From assembly GCA_038230835.1 (NCBI GenBank), contig JBBRMM010000004.1, forward strand, positions 62,001 to 126,000: a DNA stretch of 64,000 nucleotides. Direction: 5' to 3'. The notes beneath the pieces were generated by a model. That model worked only from the letters and a program-made list of their open reading frames with translations. It was not told where the DNA came from and made no database searches. The position numbers and the translations under genes were made by a program. Source of the DNA: DASUHT01 sp038230835 (GTDB lineage: Bacteria > Actinomycetota > Thermoleophilia > Gaiellales > JAICJC01). Shown here in pieces: positions 8,307 to 16,936 of the stretch; positions within the stretch are counted from its first letter, which is position 1; each line of letters starts with the position of its first letter.

Positions 8307-9509
8307 TCAGCCCGCGGCCGCCATGAGGGCCGGCAGCGGCACGCCTTGGATGTCGACCGCAAACCGCATCAGCCTGCCCGACACCGCCCACACGGTCTGC
8401 ACGAACGCTACCGGGACGACGGCGGCGCCGGCCACACGGGCGCGTAGAGCCTGTCGGCAGGAGGGCAGCGACGGGGCCGGGCAGGACACGTCGACCAGCA
8501 CGATGTCCCCGGCGGCGGCGTCCGGCTCCGGCCGGAAGCGTAGGCCGGCGGCGCGCATCCCGCCCAGCAGGACGGCGGCGATACGGCGGTGGAAGGGGTC
8601 GTTGGGATATGCCACCCGCAGGGCAGCGGCCGCGCCGGCCAGTGAGCGTGCACGCGCGGGATCGTACGCCTGCAACGGCGCAGGTGCCGGCCGGCCGGGC
8701 AGCCCGAGCGGAACCACGCCGTCGGCACCCACCAGCGACCCGTCTCCGACCTGGGCGACCACCGCGGAGCCGGGCGTGGCCAGCGCGATCGCCCGTTGCA
8801 GGTTCGGGTCGAGGCGCGTCGAGACGGCCAGCGCGATCAGCTGCAGCCGAGGCTGGGTGACGATGTCGGGCGCGAGCGCCGGGTCACCGCGGGCAAGGTC
8901 GATCTGACCCGGAGGGACAGCCGCGTAGTCGAGCCGGCCCGCCCGGAAGTCGACGAAGGCCTGCGGCTGGCCGTCGGCCGGGTAGACGTGCAGACGCACC
9001 GCGGCGAGCGACACCGGTCGACCCGGGTAGGCCGGATCGCGACCCAGGTCGATCTCGCTCGGCGTCCGGCGGGCGATCCGAAACGGGCCGGGCCCGGCGA
9101 GCACCGCCACCAGCCGCGCGGGCAGGTCGACCGTCGGCCGGGACAGCTGCACCGTGAGCACCCCGGCGCCGAGCGTCACAGCGGTCACGGCCGGCAGGCG
9201 CCCCAGCGCACGGGCAAACGGCCGGCCGTCGGTGCCGCTGCGCAGGTGAAATGTCCAGCGGCGGTCGGCGGTGTCGTGCGCCCAGCCCGATGCGAGGTCG
9301 GGCACCACACGGCCGTTGGCCGGGTCGAGCCGCACGAGTGCTCCGTGCACAGCATGGGCGAGGGTGGGATCGGCGGCGCCATACAGCGGCGCGTCGAGGG
9401 TTCCGCCGTGGTCGACCTGGGTGGGCACCACGGCGGCGACGCCACCCCTGCAGCCGGCGGCGGCCAGCAGCGCCCCGGCCAGGAGCGCGCTACTCCAGCG
9501 CGTCAGCAC
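8307..9509 (-). CDS. shortened peptide-binding-like lipoprotein
   Basis: This 400-residue lipoprotein has the lipobox LAAAGC within a short signal peptide. Its first part follows extracellular solute-binding family 5 (GGTLDAPLYGAADPTL, DLASGWAHDTADRRWTFHLR). It lacks about 150 residues compared with DppA, and the usual segments are compressed. The GTG start overlaps the last 20 bases of atpG, so it is coupled to the ATP synthase genes. It could be a degenerate second receptor of the downstream transporter or have lost transport function. Four cysteines in the second half (two in CPAPSLPSC) are unusual for the family. Confidence 0.75.
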   Translation of the reverse strand: MLTRWSSALLAGALLAAAGCRGGVAAVVPTQVDHGGTLDAPLYGAADPTLAHAVHGALVRLDPANGRVVPDLASGWAHDTADRRWTFHLRSGTDGRPFARALGRLPAVTAVTLGAGVLTVQLSRPTVDLPARLVAVLAGPGPFRIARRTPSEIDLGRDPAYPGRPVSLAAVRLHVYPADGQPQAFVDFRAGRLDYAAVPPGQIDLARGDPALAPDIVTQPRLQLIALAVSTRLDPNLQRAIALATPGSAVVAQVGDGSLVGADGVVPLGLPGRPAPAPLQAYDPARARSLAGAAAALRVAYPNDPFHRRIAAVLLGGMRAAGLRFRPEPDAAAGDIVLVDVSCPAPSLPSCRQALRARVAGAAVVPVAFVQTVWAVSGRLMRFAVDIQGVPLPALMAAAG

Positions 9510-10368
9510 CGGCCACGACCTCCAGGATCTCCTGGGTGATCTCGGCCTGGCGGGCGCGGTTCATCTTCAGCGTGAGGTCGTCGATCAGGCCGGACGCATT
9601 GTCGGAGGCGTTGCGCATCGCGCTCATCCGGGCGCCGTGCTCGGAGGCTGTCGACTCGAGCAGCGCGCGGAAGATCGTCACCTCCAGGTAGGTCGGCAGC
9701 AGGCTGGCCAGGATGGTGCTGCTATCCGGCTCCTCCAGATATGCGCCCTCGATCGTCACCGGCTCCTCGCCGGTGAGCGCCTCGTGCGGCACCGGCAGCA
9801 GCTCGACCTCGTCCAGCCGCTGCGAGAGCGCCGAGACGAAGTGGTTGTAGACCATCACCACCTGGTCGACCTCGCCACTCGCGTACAGCTCAGCCACGCG
9901 CGCAGCGATTGCCTGCGCGTCGGCGTAGTCCGGGCGGTCGGTGATGCCCGTGTACTCGGAGTCGATGGTCTGACCGCGAAAGCGCAGCGTGGAGGTGCCG
10001 CGCCGGCCGACGGTCAGCCAGCGCACGTCACGACCCGCCGCGCGGTGCTCGCGTGCGATCTCCAGCGAGCGGCGAACGACGTTGGCATTGAATGCGCCGG
10101 CCAGCCCGCGATCGCCGGTTGCGGCCAGCACCGTGACCGTCGTCACCTCGTCGCGGCGCGCGAGCAGCGGCTGCTCGTGCATCGCGCTGGAGGCTGCCGC
10201 CACCTCCACGGTCAGCTGGTGCATGCGGTCGGCGTAGGGGCGCAGGGCCTGGATCCGAGCCTGCGCACGGCGCAGCCGCGAGGCCGCCACCAGCTCCATC
10301 GCCTTGGTGATCTTCTCCGTGTTCTTGACGGATCGGATCCGTCGCTTGATGTCCTGCTGGGAAGCCAC
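9490..10368 (-). CDS. atpG: ATP synthase F1 subunit gamma
   Basis: The 292-residue gamma subunit is the central rotor shaft of F1. The N-terminal helix is typical (DIKRRIRSVKNTEKITKAMELVA), as are TGDRGLAGAFN and the C-terminal helix containing MRNASDNA and LTLKMNRARQAEITQEI. The start is GTG, 10 bases after atpA. Instead of leading into atpD, its 3' end overlaps a binding-lipoprotein gene. Confidence 0.97.
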   Translation of the reverse strand: MASQQDIKRRIRSVKNTEKITKAMELVAASRLRRAQARIQALRPYADRMHQLTVEVAAASSAMHEQPLLARRDEVTTVTVLAATGDRGLAGAFNANVVRRSLEIAREHRAAGRDVRWLTVGRRGTSTLRFRGQTIDSEYTGITDRPDYADAQAIAARVAELYASGEVDQVVMVYNHFVSALSQRLDEVELLPVPHEALTGEEPVTIEGAYLEEPDSSTILASLLPTYLEVTIFRALLESTASEHGARMSAMRNASDNASGLIDDLTLKMNRARQAEITQEILEVVAGADALE

Positions 10369-10378
10369 GGTTCGTCGA

Positions 10379-11908
10379 TCAGGCGGCCGCGCCCGACTCC
10401 TCGGCGACGTAGAAGCTCTGCTTGAAGCTCTCCAACGTCGCCTTCAGCGCCGCTCCGGTGTCGTCCGACAGATCCTTCGACTCCTCGATCGCCTTCAGAA
10501 TCGTGCTCTCGCCGCGCAGCGCGGTGACCAACTCGTCCAGGAAGCGGCCGACTTCGGGCACCGGTATGGAGTCGAGGTATCCGTTGGTGGCCGCCCAGAT
10601 CGCAACCACCTGCTCCTGGAACGGCCAGGGCGCGTACTGCGGCTGGTTGAGCGTGGCCACCAGCCGCTGGCCGCGGGCCAGCTGCTGCTGGGTGGCGGCG
10701 TCGAGCTCGGAGCCGAACTGGGCGAACGCCTCCAGGTCACGGAAGGCCGCCAGGTCGAGGCGCAGCCGGCCGGCGACCTTCTTCATCGCCTTGGTCTGGG
10801 CGTTCCCGCCCACCCTCGACACCGAGATGCCGGCGTTGATGGCCGGCCGCACGCCCGAGTAGAAGAGGTCGGCCTGGAGGAAGATCTGGCCGTCGGTGAT
10901 CGAGATCACGTTGGTGGGGATGTACGCCGCCACGTCACCGGCCTGTGTCTCGATCACCGGAAGCGCGGTCAGCGACCCCGCCCCCAGCTCGTCCGAGAGC
11001 TTGACCGCCCGCTCGAGCAGCCGTGAGTGCAGGTAGAAGACGTCGCCCGGGTAGGCCTCTCGCCCGGGCGGGCGACGCACCAGCAGCGACATCTGGCGAT
11101 AGGCGTCGGCGTGCTTGGAGAGGTCGTCGTACATGACCAGCGCGTGCTTGCCGTTGTAGAGGAAGTACTCGCCCATCGCACATCCCGCGTAGGGAGCCAT
11201 GAACTTGATCGGAGCCGCCTCGGTGGCTCCGGCGGCGACGATGATCGTGTAGTCCATGGCGCCGTTTCGACGCAGGATCTCCTCCACCGAGCGCACGGTG
11301 GAGGCCTTCTGGCCGATCGCCACGTAGATGCAGATCACGTCCTGGCCCTTCTGGTTCAGGATCGTGTCGACGCAGATCGCGGTCTTGCCGGTGCCACGGT
11401 CGCCGATGATCAGTTCCCGCTGGCCGCGGCCGATCGGGATCATCGAATCGATGGCCTTGATCCCGGTCTGCAGCGGCTCCTTGACGGGCTGGCGGTCGAC
11501 CACGCCCGGAGCCTTGAACTCCATCGGGCGCGACTCGGTGGTCTGCAGCGTCGGTCCGCCGTCGATGGCGTTTCCGAGTGGATCGACAACGCGGCCGATC
11601 AGCTGGTCGCCGACCGGGATCGACATCACCTTGCCCGAGCGGCGCACGGTGTCGCCTTCCTTGATCTTGTCCCACTCGCCGAAGAGCACCGCGGCGACGT
11701 TGTCCTCCTCGAGGTTGAGGGCCAGGCCCGTCACCCCGTGGTCGAACTCCAGCCGCTCCATGGCGACGCAGCGGTCGAGGCCGAAGATGCGGGCGATGCC
11801 ATCTCCGAGCTGGATCACGGTGCCCACCTCCTCGACGTCGGCCGAGACCTCGTACCGCTCGATCTCGGTCTTGAGAATGGAGGCAATCTCATCCGGACGC
11901 AGCTTCAC
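10379..11908 (-). CDS. atpA: ATP synthase F1 subunit alpha
   Basis: The 509-residue alpha subunit carries the regulatory nucleotide sites. The P-loop is GDRGTGKT, preceded by IDSMIPIGRGQREL, and the alpha-type signature PAINAGISVSRVGGNAQ is present. Length matches the family. The GTG start at 11908 overlaps the atpH stop by four bases. The N-terminus (KLRPDEIASILKTEIERYE) is the delta-binding helix usual in alpha subunits. Confidence 0.98.
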   Translation of the reverse strand: MKLRPDEIASILKTEIERYEVSADVEEVGTVIQLGDGIARIFGLDRCVAMERLEFDHGVTGLALNLEEDNVAAVLFGEWDKIKEGDTVRRSGKVMSIPVGDQLIGRVVDPLGNAIDGGPTLQTTESRPMEFKAPGVVDRQPVKEPLQTGIKAIDSMIPIGRGQRELIIGDRGTGKTAICVDTILNQKGQDVICIYVAIGQKASTVRSVEEILRRNGAMDYTIIVAAGATEAAPIKFMAPYAGCAMGEYFLYNGKHALVMYDDLSKHADAYRQMSLLVRRPPGREAYPGDVFYLHSRLLERAVKLSDELGAGSLTALPVIETQAGDVAAYIPTNVISITDGQIFLQADLFYSGVRPAINAGISVSRVGGNAQTKAMKKVAGRLRLDLAAFRDLEAFAQFGSELDAATQQQLARGQRLVATLNQPQYAPWPFQEQVVAIWAATNGYLDSIPVPEVGRFLDELVTALRGESTILKAIEESKDLSDDTGAALKATLESFKQSFYVAEESGAAA

Positions 11909-12471
11909 GCTTCACTCCCAATCGGCAGAGGGGTATTGACGAGGGCGCGCCGCAGCTCGCTGAGGCGTCGCTTGACGGAGGCGTCCAGAAGGACGCCGCG
12001 GGCCCGCAGCACGAGCCCGCCGATGATGCGGGGGTCGACGTTGACGGTCAGCCGAGCGGTCTGGCCGATGCCGGCCGAGATACGCTGCTCGAGCGCGCTC
12101 ACCTGCGCGTCGTCCAGCGGTACCGCCGTCGTCACCTCGACGTCGAGGATCTGCTCCTCCACGGCGGCCAGCTCGGCGTAGGCCAGCTGGACGTCCTGCA
12201 GCAGCGACACCCGGCCGTTGTCGACCAGCACCAGCATGGCGTGCCGTGCCAGCGGCTCCGAGCCCTCCATCAGCTTGCTGATGATCCGGCGCTTGGCCTC
12301 ACCGGGCAGCTGGGGATTGACCAGGGCGCGCAGCAGCAGCACGTTGTCGGACATCGCACCGAGGAACGCCGCCAGGTCGCGGTCGACCTGCGACACCCGC
12401 CCGGCTTCGATGGCCGCGGCGTACAGGGCGTCCGCGTAGACGCGACTCGCTGCGTCGATCCGGCCGGCCAT
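11905..12471 (-). CDS. atpH: ATP synthase F1 subunit delta
   Basis: The 188-residue delta subunit joins F1 to the peripheral stalk. It opens with the helical N-terminal domain (ASRVYADALYAAAIEAG) and ends with the conserved region IIGGLVLRARGVLLDASVKRRLSELR. It starts directly after the atpF stop codon with no gap and overlaps atpA by four bases. Confidence 0.96.
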   Translation of the reverse strand: MAGRIDAASRVYADALYAAAIEAGRVSQVDRDLAAFLGAMSDNVLLLRALVNPQLPGEAKRRIISKLMEGSEPLARHAMLVLVDNGRVSLLQDVQLAYAELAAVEEQILDVEVTTAVPLDDAQVSALEQRISAGIGQTARLTVNVDPRIIGGLVLRARGVLLDASVKRRLSELRRALVNTPLPIGSEA

Positions 12472-13029
12472 CTAGCGCGTCTGCTCCTTCACGTCCGGCG
12501 CGAGCTCGGCGAAGTCGACATCGGCCAGCGCCTCCTCGATCAGACGCTTCTGCTCGGCCTGATCGAGCTTGGCGTGCAGCACCTTCTCGGTTGCGGCCAA
12601 CGTCAGGTCGGCCACCTGCTGCTTGATCTCGGTCAGAGCCTGGCGCGTCTCGGCAGCGATCTCGGCCTTCACACGCTCCAGCTGGCGGGTCTTGTCGGCA
12701 TCGATCTCGGCCATGTCGGAGCGCCGCTTGTCGTCCATCGCCTGACGCGCGTCCTCGACGATCTTCGACGCCTCCTTGCGAGCCTGCGCGAGCTGCTCGC
12801 GATACTCCGCGAGGGCGGCCTGCGCCTCGGTGCGGGCCTGCTCAGCCGCGTCCAGATCGGCCGTGATCGCTTTGCGGCGGGCGTCGATCATCTCCTGCAA
12901 CGGACCGAAGGCCTTCCATTTGAGGATGACCAGCACGAGCACGAACGTGACCAGCGTCCAGAACATCAACCCGAAGTTGATGTCGATCAGGCTTGGCTTG
13001 GCGGCTGCGGCGAGGAACATCGGAGCCAT
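12472..13029 (-). CDS. atpF: ATP synthase Fo subunit b
   Basis: The b subunit forms the peripheral stalk. It has about 185 residues if it starts at 13029, or three fewer from the ATG at 13020. One N-terminal transmembrane helix (FGLMFWTLVTFVLVLVILKW) is followed by a long charged coiled-coil rich in Ala, Glu, Lys and Arg, and a delta-binding end. It begins 5 bases after atpE. Neither candidate start has a clear ribosome site, so translation probably depends on coupling to atpE. Confidence 0.95.
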   Translation of the reverse strand: MAPMFLAAAAKPSLIDINFGLMFWTLVTFVLVLVILKWKAFGPLQEMIDARRKAITADLDAAEQARTEAQAALAEYREQLAQARKEASKIVEDARQAMDDKRRSDMAEIDADKTRQLERVKAEIAAETRQALTEIKQQVADLTLAATEKVLHAKLDQAEQKRLIEEALADVDFAELAPDVKEQTR

Positions 13030-13034
13030 CCCGG

Positions 13035-13274
13035 TCAGACGATCGAGTACGCGACGAAGGCCATACCTAGGGCATAGAACACGATCGCCTCGGTCAGCGC
13101 GAAGCCGAGCCACATCGTGCCCATCAGCTGACCGCGCAGCTCGGGCTGGCGGCCGATCGCCTCGATGGTCTTGCCGAAGATGAAGCCGACCCCCACACCG
13201 GGGCCGATGGCGCCAAAGCCTGTTGCGAGCCCGAGCTCGAGGGCCTTGGCGGCGTTGACGGTATCTGCTGCCAT
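13035..13274 (-). CDS. atpE: ATP synthase Fo subunit c
   Basis: This is the 79-residue ring proteolipid: two transmembrane helices joined by a polar loop with the invariant RQPE. The ion-carrying carboxylate in the second helix is Glu62 (FALTEAIVFYALG). I see no polar partner set of the kind known from sodium-type rings, so proton coupling is likely; that is inference. An AGGAGA ribosome site precedes the ATG. The gene lies between atpB and atpF as in the canonical operon. Confidence 0.97.
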   Translation of the reverse strand: MAADTVNAAKALELGLATGFGAIGPGVGVGFIFGKTIEAIGRQPELRGQLMGTMWLGFALTEAIVFYALGMAFVAYSIV

Positions 13275-13285
13275 TGCGAGTTCTC

Positions 13286-14113
13286 CTAGTGGTCTGGGTG
13301 GATCGCTCCACCGATGTAAATGGCTGAGAGGGTGGCGAATATGAAGGCCTGCAGACCTGCGATCAGGGTCGCCTCCAGGGTGAACAGCGCGACACCCATG
13401 GCGAACCCGATCGGATGGATGAAGTAGAACGCCACTCCGCCGATCAGCGCCCCCATCGAGAGGAAGACGGCGATCACCAGGTGGCCGGCGAGCAGGTTGA
13501 AGAACAACCGGAAGCTGAGCGAAACGACGCGCACGAGCTGAGACAGCACCTCGATCACCATGATCGGGGCGACGGCGGCCTTGGGGATCCCGGCAGGCAG
13601 CCAGCTCTTGACATACTTGATGGGCCCGTTGTGGCGGATCCCCTCGACGTGACTGGCGAGCACGGTGACCAGCGTGAGCGTGAGCGTGACCGAGAGGTTC
13701 GCGGTGGCGGCGTAGATCTGCAGCTTCGGAACGCTGAGGCCGAACAGGTCGACGCGCTCGGTGCCGAACGGCAGCGGGATGAAGCCGATCACATTCATCA
13801 TCCAGATGAAGACGAACAGCGACGCGACGTACGGGAACCACAACCGCATGCCCTCCTCGGGCAGGCCGGCCTTCGCAATCTGGGTCTGGCAGACGTCGTA
13901 GATCAGCTCCACCGTCGTCTGCCTGCCGTCCGGACGCAGCTCCAGCCCACGCCGCACCACCCACAGCGTGAGCCCGACCGAAAGGATCGCGGCCATCCAC
14001 ATGTAGACGACGGGCTTATTGATGTCGAACGGCCCGGGCAGGTTCACGTACGGATGGTTGACGAAGTCGGTGAACTCGCTGACCGGGTTGAAATCCGAGC
14101 TGAGGAACAGCAT
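13286..14113 (-). CDS. atpB: ATP synthase Fo subunit a
   Basis: This 275-residue subunit provides the half-channels facing the c-ring. It has about five to six transmembrane helices. The essential arginine is in LSFRLFFNLLAGH, where most families have LxxRLFGNMxAGH. A Gln-rich or polar C-terminal helix is replaced by GLQAFIFATLSAIYI, the usual end motif. The ATG lies directly at the end of the atpI-like gene. Confidence 0.97.
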   Translation of the reverse strand: MLFLSSDFNPVSEFTDFVNHPYVNLPGPFDINKPVVYMWMAAILSVGLTLWVVRRGLELRPDGRQTTVELIYDVCQTQIAKAGLPEEGMRLWFPYVASLFVFIWMMNVIGFIPLPFGTERVDLFGLSVPKLQIYAATANLSVTLTLTLVTVLASHVEGIRHNGPIKYVKSWLPAGIPKAAVAPIMVIEVLSQLVRVVSLSFRLFFNLLAGHLVIAVFLSMGALIGGVAFYFIHPIGFAMGVALFTLEATLIAGLQAFIFATLSAIYIGGAIHPDH

Positions 14114-14506
14114 CTAGACCGTCCCGCCAAAGTTGCGGCCGACGTTTCGGTGCGTGGCGATGCGCGTTCCGATGTCGACGGTCAGCAACAACAGCAGCAA
14201 CAGCACCGACGAGACAGCGAGCTCACGGTTGTGGCGGGTGATCAGGAACAGCGCCAGCATGCCGACCCATGGGCGCGCGAGCATGCTCGCTCCCATCATG
14301 CCGGCCCCGCGCAGGGCGCCCGCACGGGCAGCATGGCGCTCGACGATGATCTGGAGGTAGCGGTTCACACCCCACAGGGCAACCGCCCAGAACCACCCGG
14401 CGAGCGGCCACCCGGCCAGGGCGAACACCGGCAGCGCACCGAGCGCCAGCAGGGCGTCCACGTTGTGTCCGAGCAGGCTCGAGGCGGTTGGGCGGGAGTC
14501 GGTCAA
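14114..14506 (-). CDS. AtpI-like membrane protein preceding the ATP synthase genes
   Basis: This protein of about 130 residues has four hydrophobic segments (the last is AVSSVLLLLLLLTVDIG). I choose the TTG at 14506 because it overlaps the stop of the preceding small gene and lies just before the first hydrophobic stretch; upstream in-frame sequence looks non-coding. Position between the AtpZ-like gene and atpB is where AtpI, a helper for c-ring assembly, is commonly found. The sequence itself is weakly conserved, so the family call rests largely on position and topology. Confidence 0.65.
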   Translation of the reverse strand: MTDSRPTASSLLGHNVDALLALGALPVFALAGWPLAGWFWAVALWGVNRYLQIIVERHAARAGALRGAGMMGASMLARPWVGMLALFLITRHNRELAVSSVLLLLLLLTVDIGTRIATHRNVGRNFGGTV

Positions 14507-14694
14507 AGGTCGTTGAATGTGCGGTACACGTAGTAGAAGCTGGTGGGAATCCCGATCGCCGCTCCGACGGCACCGCCGGCGAGCAGGTGACCCGCAACCC
14601 ACCCTCCGAGGAGACCGATTCCGATACACAGGACAAGCGTGGCCAGCAGGTAGATCCCGGCCAGCGCTCCGGTTGCTGGCGGCTTTCCTGCCAC
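14503..14694 (-). CDS. AtpZ/AtpI-family two-helix protein
   Basis: A 63-residue protein with two transmembrane helices: GIYLLATLVLCIGIGLLGGW, then AVGAAIGIPTSFYYVYR. That pattern (Gly-rich first helix, G-x-G turn, FYYVYRT-like end) is typical of small AtpZ-type proteins found just before atpB. I use the GTG at 14694 because a GAAGGA ribosome site lies ten bases upstream. The stop codon overlaps the TTG start of the next gene. It is probably the first gene of the ATP synthase operon; about 137 bases separate it from wecA. Confidence 0.7.
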   Translation of the reverse strand: MAGKPPATGALAGIYLLATLVLCIGIGLLGGWVAGHLLAGGAVGAAIGIPTSFYYVYRTFNDL

Positions 14695-14831
14695 GGAAAT
14701 CGCGTCCTTCTCGGCGGGCGTGAAACGGACGCTGCCTAGTATGCCAGAGCGCAGACTATGTGACAACTCCCAACCGGCGGAGGCAACCGTCCCAACCGCG
14801 CATCTGTGGCCGAGATCGGGCACAGACCGGA

Positions 14832-15956
14832 TCACGCAGCCGGACGCCTTTGTGTCACGTCTTCGGACGCGTGACGAAACAGCCCGAGGGCCTGCAGATG
14901 GCGCAGCTTGAGGATTTCCAGGGTGTAGACCACGTACAGCGAGGTGGCCACCGCGAACAGCCCGAGAGCGCCCAGGACGAGCACGCTGACAGTATCCCAG
15001 CCGTGCCGGTGGTTGGGCACGAACCGGATCGCCAGCGCGAACGCCGAGAGCACCAGACACCAGGCGTACAGCGTGAGCGCGGTGCGGCGCTGACCGAACC
15101 CGATGTTCGCGAAGCGGTGGTGGAAGTGCGAACGGTCGGCGCGGTAGATCGGCTGCCCGTACTTGAGTCGCTTGAGGATCACGAACGATGTGTCGAGGAT
15201 GGGCAGCGCCAGCACCATCAGGGGGAACACGAGCGAAACCGCCGCGGCGGTCTTCAGCACGCCCTGGATTGCCAGGGTCGCCAGCAGGTAGCCGAGCATC
15301 AGCGACCCGGAGTCGCCCATGATGATCGTCGCGGGATGGAAGTTGTAGCGCAGGAATCCGAGCGCGGCACCGGCGACGATGGCGGACACAGCGGCCGCGT
15401 CCGGATGGTCGAGGGACGCCGACAGCACCGCGAAGGTGAGGGCGGCAATGGCGCAGAACCCGGCGGCGAGGCCGTCCATGCCGTCGATGAAGTTGACGAT
15501 GTTGGCGATCGCGACGATCCAGAGGATCGTTGCGGGGTAACTCCACGCTCCGAGGTTGAACGCCCCGAGGAGCGGCAGAGTGACATGGTCGATGCGGATG
15601 CTGAAGTACACGGGGACGGCGGCGATCGCGATCAGGCCGATCATCTTCACCCCGGGATGGAGGGGGTTGACGTCGTCGATCAGACCGAGAGTGGTCATCA
15701 GAGCCGCGCCGAGCATGATCCCCCAGAACCCGTGGTCGTGCCCGAGCGCCAGTGCCGGGATCGCAATCCCGGCGAAGATCGCCAGCCCGCCCATCCGCGG
15801 CATCGGCGCCCGGTGCAGGCGCCGCTCGTCGGCGGGAACGTCCAGCACACCGAGCCGCCACGCAGCCAAGGACACCACCGGGGTCAGGAGCACCACCAGC
15901 AGGAAGGCGACCACGAAACCCACCGTCGCCGCCTGGTAGTCGAGGAAGGAGTTCAC
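14832..15956 (-). CDS. WecA/TagO-type undecaprenyl-phosphate sugar-1-phosphate transferase
   Basis: This 374-residue integral membrane enzyme is of the glycosyltransferase 4 (MraY/WecA) superfamily. It would transfer N-acetylhexosamine 1-phosphate from a UDP-sugar to undecaprenyl phosphate, starting a cell-wall glycopolymer. Motifs seen: PMPRMGGLAIF, the metal-binding pair in GLIDDVN, NIVNFIDGMDGLAAG, GDSGSLMLGYLLA and the HFHHRF loop, which favours WecA/TagO over MraY. About ten to eleven helices. The GTG at 15956 is the best start; an upstream extension is Arg/Ala-rich and unlike the family. Its place just upstream of the atp genes matches other Gram-positive genomes. Confidence 0.92.
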   Translation of the reverse strand: MNSFLDYQAATVGFVVAFLLVVLLTPVVSLAAWRLGVLDVPADERRLHRAPMPRMGGLAIFAGIAIPALALGHDHGFWGIMLGAALMTTLGLIDDVNPLHPGVKMIGLIAIAAVPVYFSIRIDHVTLPLLGAFNLGAWSYPATILWIVAIANIVNFIDGMDGLAAGFCAIAALTFAVLSASLDHPDAAAVSAIVAGAALGFLRYNFHPATIIMGDSGSLMLGYLLATLAIQGVLKTAAAVSLVFPLMVLALPILDTSFVILKRLKYGQPIYRADRSHFHHRFANIGFGQRRTALTLYAWCLVLSAFALAIRFVPNHRHGWDTVSVLVLGALGLFAVATSLYVVYTLEILKLRHLQALGLFRHASEDVTQRRPAA

Positions 15957-16147
15957 GCGGTGCCGGGAGCGTACTGGGTGGCGGGCTGCCTGGGGTCGGA
16001 TCGGTCCGCGCGCACCGGTGCACAGGGCGGAATCCTGACGGCGAGCCCGCATCGCCGCACAGCCGCACGCCACCTCTCGAACGGCACCCGATCGCGCATA
16101 TCACCACGAGCTTCGCCGCACTCAGCCCATCCCCTGCCCATCACCCA

Positions 16148-16178
16148 CCCCACCCCGGGGTCAGACCCCGTACGGACC
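16148..16178 (+). repeat. left copy of a 31-bp perfect inverted repeat flanking the RAYT
   Basis: These 31 bases are the exact reverse complement of 16871-16901. Each copy contains the internal palindrome GGGGTCAGACCCC and the palindrome CCCCGGGG. Short palindromic repeats with this core are commonly seen beside REP-associated transposases. Confidence 0.9.
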
Positions 16179-16251
16179 GGGTGACGCTTACGGAACAGAG
16201 TCGGCACAGCCCGCGCCAGCGGCGTGGAGGGCGGCGTCGTACCGTGAAGCG

Positions 16252-16865
16252 ATGGCACGGAAACACCGCATCCAGGTCGCTGGAGGGCTCTATCACATCG
16301 TCGCGCGCGGAAATCGCCGCCAGCCGATCTTCGCCGGCGAGGACGACCGGCTGTCGTTCGCGACGCTGCTGGCACACGTCGTCGGACGATTCGACTGGGA
16401 ATGCCAAGCGCACTGCCTGATGACCAACCACTACCACCTGGCCATCCATACGTCCCGCCCGAACATCGGCCGCGGCATGGCGCGGCTGACGCGATCTATG
16501 CCCAGTCCTTCAATCGGAGACACGGATTCTGCGGGCACCTCTTCCAGGATCGGTACTGGTCGGCGCTGGTCGAGACCGACACCCACCGGCTGGAACTGAT
16601 GCGCTATATCGTCCTCAACCCGGTGAGTGCCGGCCTATGCCACCTCCCGCACGAATGGTCGTGGTCGAGCTACCCGGCGACGGTCGGTATGGCCCCGGTC
16701 CCGGCATTTCTGAACACTGGGTGGGTGGACCGCGAGTTCGGCCCGCAAGGGGATCCGGTCGCTCTGTACCGCAGCTTCGTGCTGGAGGGAATCGAGTCCC
16801 CGGCCGCCGCATCGGCAGACCCGACCGCGCCGGCGCAGCCCGTCACGCCTCTGTCACGTCACTGA
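16252..16865 (+). pseudogene. REP-associated tyrosine transposase (Y1/IS200-like), frameshifted
   Basis: Two overlapping frames together encode one RAYT-type transposase of about 204 residues. The first (from ATG 16252) has the N-terminal VAGGLYHIVARGNRRQPIF and the metal-binding HUH motif in LMTNHYHLAI. The second frame supplies YAQSFNRRHGFCGHLFQDRY, the region with the catalytic tyrosine (MRYIVLNPVSAGL) and EWSWSS. The switch falls near 16486-16490, where one base appears missing (CTGACG where the family expects Leu-Asn-Ala). No slippery heptamer is visible, so this looks like a disabling deletion rather than programmed frameshifting. Perfect 31-bp inverted repeats flank it. Confidence 0.88.
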
Positions 16866-16870
16866 CACGC

Positions 16871-16901
16871 GGTCCGTACGGGGTCTGACCCCGGGGTGGG
16901 G
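16871..16901 (-). repeat. right copy of the 31-bp perfect inverted repeat flanking the RAYT
   Basis: Exact reverse complement of 16148-16178, six bases after the transposase stop codon. The pair could fold into a very long hairpin or mark the ends of a mobilised unit. Confidence 0.9.
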
Positions 16902-16936
16902 TACCGCCCACCCGGATGGGTGGGGCCGTGGGTGGG

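Noticed and set aside
16480..16495. Programmed frameshifting in the transposase.
   Set aside because: No slippery heptamer or stimulatory structure is visible at the switch, and a single missing base in a Leu-Asn-Ala context explains it.
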